Source: Branchiostoma floridae
Lineage: Eukaryota > Chordata > Leptocardii > Amphioxiformes > Branchiostomatidae
NCBI RefSeq assembly: GCF_000003815.2
Contig: NC_049996.1
Coordinates: 4,351,482-4,415,481 of the forward strand
DNA: 64,000 nucleotides
Direction of reading: 5' to 3'
The notes beneath the pieces were generated by a model, which ran no database searches, had not been told where the DNA came from, and saw only the letters and a list, made by a program, of their open reading frames with translations. Below are positions 61,501-64,000 of this stretch, piece by piece (position 1 is the first letter of the stretch; each line of letters begins with the position of its first letter). A program made the translations under genes and the position numbers.

Positions 61501-64000
61501 CTTGTCCTGACTTAGTTAAACCCACTTCCAGTCAATGTGCGATGACTGAAACTTTAAACATGGACAGTTGAATAAATTTCTTGTTTTATCAGATTTGCAC
61601 ATCCAAGGGCATACATTAAGTCACTGTGTACACTGTCCAGTTTTAAACAAGCCATCTCAAACATTGTCATCTAGACCTCTGACCTCTAGACACTGTGCTA
61701 TATTGTAAATACTTTGTGATTGTTGTATTTTTTAAAATGTATGTATTCATGTTGATTGTCATGTTGATTCATGTTGATTGAACCTTAGAAGATTAGCCCG
61801 TGAGGGCTAAAAGGTTTCTTAATAAACAACAATAAACAACAACAAGGGATGGTACAATCTAGATGGCAGTCTAAAATGTTGCAACTTAATAGAGTCATTG
61901 TTCTGTTTTAGCCCATGCACGATGACTATGACTTGAGACAGGAACAGCTGAACAAAGCCTCCATCCTGTCCTCCAAGAAGTTCCTACAGAGTCTACTGGA
62001 TGTGTTTGCTGCCCATGTGGTGAGTAGTATATATTTTGTACATAGTTTATGTAATACTGTAAATGCAGAAATGTTCGCGGTGGATTAATGTTCGCGTTTT
62101 TTGCGGTGACCACTTCACCACGAACTTAAAACCACCGCAAACATTTTTCTATAATAATTATGGTATTAGACTGCAGTCTATGGTGTTACCGTGAACTTAA
62201 ATCCACCGCGAAAAGTCCTTTTTCCGGCTACCGCAAAATTGAATTCCCCGCGAACTTTAATGCATTTACAGTAGTCAGTGGCAGCTGTTAGTTTGTTTCT
62301 GTAGCAAGAATAAATTTTACAAGCATACACTCAGGGAGTAATTGCTGGCCTTTTCCCCAGTTGAAGGTACATGTATGTCTAGTTTTTAACATGTACAGAA
62401 GTCATGTACTTACTAATGGCTCATAGCCAGAATGCTGGCAGAATCCCCAGAATTGTGCAGAATTGGCCTTCTTCATGGAGACATCTAATTGCAACCTATG
62501 TAATTATTCAAATATTAATTCATCTGGTTAATCTATTTTGAAATAAATTAAGGTTTTCTGGAATTAAAGTTTTCATCTGGAATTATACTGTTGCCTGTTA
62601 CAATAGACCACAGAATTAACAGGATAACATCGCGCAATCCTCTGCTGCAGTAGAAATACGTTCCACTCGGCCCTTTGATATTGTACATACACAGTTTGTT
62701 CTTTTGTCCCCAGCCAAGAGGGACTGGTGCCCTGGTCATATCCGCCATGTTGGACTTCCTGACCTTTGCCCTCTGCGCGCCGTACAGCGAGACGACGGAC
62801 GGGACGTACTTCGACAGTTTGTTACAGATGGTCGCAGACATGGGGAGATCCATATTCAAGCTCTTTCAGGTCAGGATACTCTTATTGGGTTCATACTACA
62901 TCTATTTTGTGCTGTAGAGGGTGATGTGAAATTTAGATAGTTACTAATCTGTATAATGTTGGTTTTCGATAGATAGTAGTATAGAGTGTGCGATCCGACT
63001 TTTGATGGATCATACTAGTATTACCCAGCATTGTAATGTGTCTTGTCGCGTGATAATCAAATTGAGTATCATACTATCATCAGGTATGTCACAAGAGAAC
63101 TCCAAAGCAAGATCTACCTAGTTGAAAAGTAGCTAACTTTGTGTGAAATCATTTGAATATTTTGCCAAAAGTATTGATAATTTAACAGCTCAACGTCTTA
63201 TCTTCTCTTAAAGTTGATTGTTCATTCATTAAAAGTGGCACTTTCTCTGCTGAGCACTAATCATTTATAAGGAGTCTCAGAATGATAAGTCAAGATGAAT
63301 ACACACTTAATCAGAGGACTAGCCTGCTGCAAATGATTGCACATAAGTTGTGTTGCCCAAGGGCTATTTAAACAGGAATTGGTGCCATACTAGGGGTGGG
63401 TATCGGTACGTTGCACCAGTACAAAACCGTTTTTTCTTATTGGACCGGTCCAGAAAAAACGGACCTGGAAAAATTAGGTGGACCGGATGTTGGACTGATT
63501 GGAAAATGAACAAATAATATGAGCAGGCATTCACACGTTTTTGGGCATACCGGTCGAGAAAAATAACGAGCAAAGTAAAGTAGGGTCTATAGTCATTTCT
63601 ACCAATTTTTACAGCCAATCATACAGAGGCAGTTAGCCTTGTAGGATTTTAAAATGCCAGTGGGAGTCGAATACTACACAAAACAGATTTCTTTGTAGCA
63701 AAATGGACCATTGTTTTGAGTTTTGTCCATTCACAAGTTTTCAAATACTGAATCAGGTCCAGGTTCTGGACCTGAATTTTCTGTACCATTATCCACCCCT
63801 ATGCCAGTATTAACCATATGGTGCAGAAAGGGCTTTACGTACAAAGTAGAACTGTTACACTACCTAGCTAACTGACTTATGTCTGTGCTTGATGTTTTTC
63901 TAGCACCCCTCCATGGCCATAGTAAAAGGTGCAGGCCTGGTGATGAAGTGTTCATGTTTATCTGTACTTGTGCAGCACCCCTCCATGGCCATAGTAAAAG
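44947..64000 (+). CDS. DNAJC13: DnaJ homolog subfamily C member 13 / RME-8, N-terminal part
   Basis: Endosomal Hsc70 co-chaperone that controls clathrin and retromer/SNX traffic (family knowledge). Coding exons: 44947-45023, 45631-45706, 48219-48362, 49174-49218, 49386-49442, 50219-50308, 51610-51663, 52717-52923, 54074-54169, 56431-56522, 57100-57266, 57838-57917, 59563-59629, 60238-60343, 61122-61221, 61912-62019, 62714-62869, then exon 18 at 63904 and/or 63976. Exons 1-17 give exactly 574 codons with all phases closing. Residues 20-29 (KHSWRGKYKR) match the N-terminal phosphoinositide-binding segment reported for RME-8. Other family blocks: [69 protein letters not shown]. The J domain lies beyond the window (family length about 2240). 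The ATG exon follows a TTTCAG acceptor, so exon 1 is non-coding. Confidence 0.95.
45787..46219. mobile_element. hAT-type non-autonomous element (copy 3, reversed)
   Basis: TAGGGCTGGGTACCGGTAC to TACCGATACCCAGCCCTA; target duplication CTTGGGAC/CCTGGGAC (7 of 8). Opposite orientation to copy 2. A small hairpin ACCAAGGAGG/CTCCTTGGT (about 45887-45917) replaces part of the subterminal region. In DNAJC13 intron 2. Confidence 0.9.
47110..47240. repeat. Repeat fragment shared with 57314-57505
   Basis: GGATGGTTGTCAGAAACATC, CCAGTTGCTTG and GAGTAACTGC, then GCATATCTTATTACCTGGAT; the last word occurs inverted at about 57316-57342. Fragment of an inverted-repeat element. Confidence 0.7.
47595..48145 (+). 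mobile_element. tRNA-derived SINE split by a later insertion (copy 2)
   Basis: Head: GTACCGGGTTCCAATTCTG, a tRNA B-box-like sequence. Body: GTGCCCTTGGGAAAAGCACT and CCACCAAAGTGTAAAAATGG. It stops at GGATGGTACCT and resumes at 48048 with TACCTGACTTCGGTTGGGGA; the minus-strand copy at 51845-52035 has these joined (GGGTACCTGACTTCAATTGG). Confidence 0.75.
47723..48047. mobile_element. CAGGG/CCCTG element with ACTTGCCC words, inside a SINE
   Basis: Starts CAGGGTTGAACAAGTTTTCT and ends GGACTTGTTTATCCCTG, with TACCT duplicated on both sides. ACTTGCCC (or complement) recurs many times near both ends. Non-autonomous. Confidence 0.88.
48600..48936. mobile_element. CAGGGCT-TAGCCAGC element, CCGTC words (copy 2)
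   Basis: CAGGGCTTTAGCCAGC to GCTGGCTAGAGCCCTG, with CCGTCA/TGACGG words towards both ends. CTTGT occurs just outside each end, but three bases off on the left, so the duplication is uncertain. Confidence 0.8.
49927..50130. repeat. MITE, family TACTGTAAATGC (copy 2)
   Basis: TACTGTAAATGCATTTAAG to CTGCATTTACAGTA, opposite orientation to copy 1; in DNAJC13 intron 5. Confidence 0.88.
50909..51162. repeat. MITE, family GGTGCACTCTCACTGC (copy 3)
   Basis: TTAAAGGTGCACTCTCACTG to GAGAGAGCACCTTAA with TTAA at both borders; same inner words as 2592-2843. In DNAJC13 intron 6. Confidence 0.86.
51215..51600. repeat. Degenerate minisatellite TATGAAATAATCATA
   Basis: Repeated A-rich words such as ATGAAATAATCATATC and GAACAGAAACGTACG fill the end of DNAJC13 intron 6; no inverted ends. 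Confidence 0.7.
51845..52035 (-). mobile_element. SINE (copy 3, minus strand)
   Basis: Minus strand: GGGTTTAAATCCTGG (B-box-like), CTTGTGCACTTTGGAAAGAC, AAATGGGTACCTGACTTCAA. It gives the uninterrupted form of the SINE split at 47595-48145. Confidence 0.7.
52043..52237. repeat. MITE, family TACTGTAAATGC (copy 3)
   Basis: TACTGTAAATGCATTTAAGT to GCATTTACAGTA, next to the SINE copy in DNAJC13 intron 7. Confidence 0.87.
52260..52695 (+). pseudogene. LINE 3' coding remnant in DNAJC13 intron 7
   Basis: The frame from 52268 reads [20 protein letters not shown], then [20 protein letters not shown], the C-terminal NNALR..LG....SAS.MF pattern of many LINEs. The 3' end CTGAAATAAAGTTGAAGTG lies 25 bp before the exon 8 acceptor. 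No reverse transcriptase core. Confidence 0.8.
53005..53343. mobile_element. AGGGCT-TAGCCAGC element, CCGTC words (copy 3)
   Basis: Close copy of 35193-35531 in the same orientation; ends CAGGCTACATGTAGCCAGC and GTGCTGGCTACAACCCTG. In DNAJC13 intron 8, starting about 80 bp after exon 8. Confidence 0.78.
53733..54026. mobile_element. CAGGG/CCCTG element with GGTGCACC words (copy 2, reversed)
   Basis: CAGGGCTGGAAATACTGGG to GAATTTCGAGCCCTG, target duplication ATGTA on both sides. Inverted relative to 33639-33971, with matching interior (TATCAAAGTATACTAGTA). Confidence 0.88.
54205..54420. repeat. MITE, family AACGCTTGTTCACCTTTATCC (copy 3)
   Basis: TAACGCTAGTTTACCTTTATC to GATAAAGGTGAACCAGCGTTA; inner CATATCCCTAAATA. 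In DNAJC13 intron 9, 36 bp after exon 9. Confidence 0.86.
54616..55868. mobile_element. 1.25-kb CAGGG/CCCTG element with two different word arrays
   Basis: CAGGGCTCCAGACTAAC to CAGTCAGGAGCCCTG, target duplication AGTAA on both sides. The left end repeats TAGGAGCAC(C); the right end repeats GGTCGCA. A smaller inverted repeat, ACCAAGGAGGTT/AACCTCCTTGGT (about 55457-55617), is nested inside with an (AT) run. No transposase ORF recognised. Confidence 0.85.
56775..56955. repeat. Two-copy tandem duplication, about 90 bp
   Basis: GTNTCAGTACTAAGGACAGG, ATGTTAA, GGTCCACTGTTC/AGTCCACAGTTC and TTGTCAAAA.GAGCT recur once, in DNAJC13 intron 10. Confidence 0.8.
57314..57505 (+). repeat. Inverted-repeat element fragment with partial hammerhead-like core
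   Basis: TAGACATCCAGGTAATAAGA at the left is inverted at 47200-47235. CTGATGA (57415-57421), an AGACA/TGTCT stem with a CC/GG extension and GAAA (57442-57445) form a hammerhead-like core, but no stem I partner is seen. Confidence 0.5.
58166..58429 (-). mobile_element. LINE 3' UTR fragment, minus strand
   Basis: Minus strand ends CCAATAAAGCTGAATCTG followed by repeated AAATCTG, a typical short-tandem LINE tail. No coding part. In DNAJC13 intron 12. Confidence 0.65.
58430..58798. mobile_element. CAGGG/CCCTG element with ATGCAAAATTG words
   Basis: CAGGGATTGAAATAC to GTATTTCGAACCCTG; GAATA flanks both ends (allowing one extra base). Subterminal words CATGCAAAATTG/ACGTGCAAAT recur at both ends. 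Confidence 0.8.
60405..60625. mobile_element. Inverted-repeat element with hammerhead-like core (second family)
   Basis: Ends GGATAAAGGAGAAATTCTT and complement. Both arms contain a CTGACGA ... AGCTATGT arrangement in opposite orientations; the minus-strand one (60454-60494) is the better preserved. Probable Penelope-like tail-to-tail terminal units. In DNAJC13 intron 14. Confidence 0.68.
60454..60494 (-). ncRNA. Hammerhead-ribozyme-like motif
   Basis: Minus strand: AGCT (60494-60491, stem I), CTGACGA (60490-60484), one A, stem II GGTGTCT/AGACATC with loop GAG, GAAA (60465-60462), TG, candidate cleavage dinucleotide UA (60459-60458), AGCT (60457-60454) closing stem I. Same layout, including the extra A after CTGACGA, as at 6503-6548. 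Activity unproven. Confidence 0.5.
61690..61850 (+). mobile_element. LINE 3' UTR fragment
   Basis: ATGTTGATTGAACCTTAGAA, GATTAGCCCGTGAGGGCTAA (small hairpin) and TTAATAAACAACAATAAACA, a LINE-like tail. In DNAJC13 intron 15; its upstream extent is unclear. Confidence 0.55.
62055..62273. repeat. MITE, family TACTGTAAATGC (copy 4)
   Basis: Same orientation and very similar to 34286-34497, including TATGGTATTAGACTGCAGTC; lies 36 bp after DNAJC13 exon 16. Confidence 0.9.
63391..63801. mobile_element. hAT-type non-autonomous element (copy 4)
   Basis: TAGGGGTGGGTATCGGTAC to ATTATCCACCCCTA; flanks TGCCATAC/TGCCAGTA only partly match as an 8-bp duplication. Same orientation as copy 2. In DNAJC13 intron 17. 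Confidence 0.88.
63904..64000 (+). repeat. 72-bp tandem duplication of DNAJC13 exon 18 acceptor and exon head
   Basis: CACCCCTCCATGGCCATAGT starts at 63904 (after TTTTCTAG) and again at 63976 (after CTTGTGCAG). The first copy encodes [15 protein letters not shown] and then diverges into acceptor-like sequence; the second is cut by the window end. The 72-bp unit keeps the frame open. Confidence 0.9.

Noticed and set aside
62704-62940. Second plus-strand ORF over DNAJC13 exon 17
   Set aside because: It is a +1 shadow frame; the exon frame matches the DNAJC13 family.

Overview
This is a eukaryotic window with intron-rich animal genes and about 60 repeat or transposon fragments; three runs of N (4222-4321, 29159-29998, 39098-39257) mark assembly gaps. 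The protein families, intron sizes and dense, varied MITE load fit a cephalochordate (Branchiostoma, amphioxus). The species call is an inference from gene similarity and remembered repeat types, not from a search.

Four host genes can be read. (1) 1124-9807, minus: 5' part of a delta-type phosphoinositide phospholipase C (PH domain, two canonical EF-hand loops, start of the catalytic X domain), leaving the window on the left. (2) 24263-28716, plus: a complete four-exon secreted lipocalin of the apolipoprotein D type, 194 residues. (3) 31222-42745, minus: a complete nine-exon ZC3H15 (DRG family regulatory protein 1), 439 residues. (4) 44947-64000, plus: the N-terminal quarter of DNAJC13/RME-8, 17 complete coding exons plus the start of an 18th. 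Genes 3 and 4 are head to head, about 2.2 kb apart. For all four genes the exon phases close exactly, which supports the exon limits.

Between and inside the genes: 9.8-11.3 kb is a hAT-type element with a perfect 8-bp target duplication and another element nested in it. 11.6-14.6 kb is a 5'-truncated R2/NeSL-type (restriction-like endonuclease) non-LTR retrotransposon bounded by a perfect 125-bp target-site duplication. 14.6-22.2 kb is gene-poor. 38.75-42.29 kb, in ZC3H15 intron 1, is a 3.5-kb element with 18-bp terminal inverted repeats starting CACAGTG. DNAJC13 introns hold SINE, LINE, hAT and MITE copies.

Most notable: (a) inverted-repeat elements with hammerhead-ribozyme-like cores (6503-6548 and 60454-60494), probably derived from Penelope-like retroelements; (b) four independent tandem amplifications of exon/intron boundaries (lipocalin intron 2, ZC3H15 exons 5 and 7, DNAJC13 exon 18), which multiply usable-looking splice sites; (c) a group of CAGGG...CCCTG elements with 5-bp target duplications whose ends are built from reiterated short words. 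No complete undescribed protein-coding system is visible.
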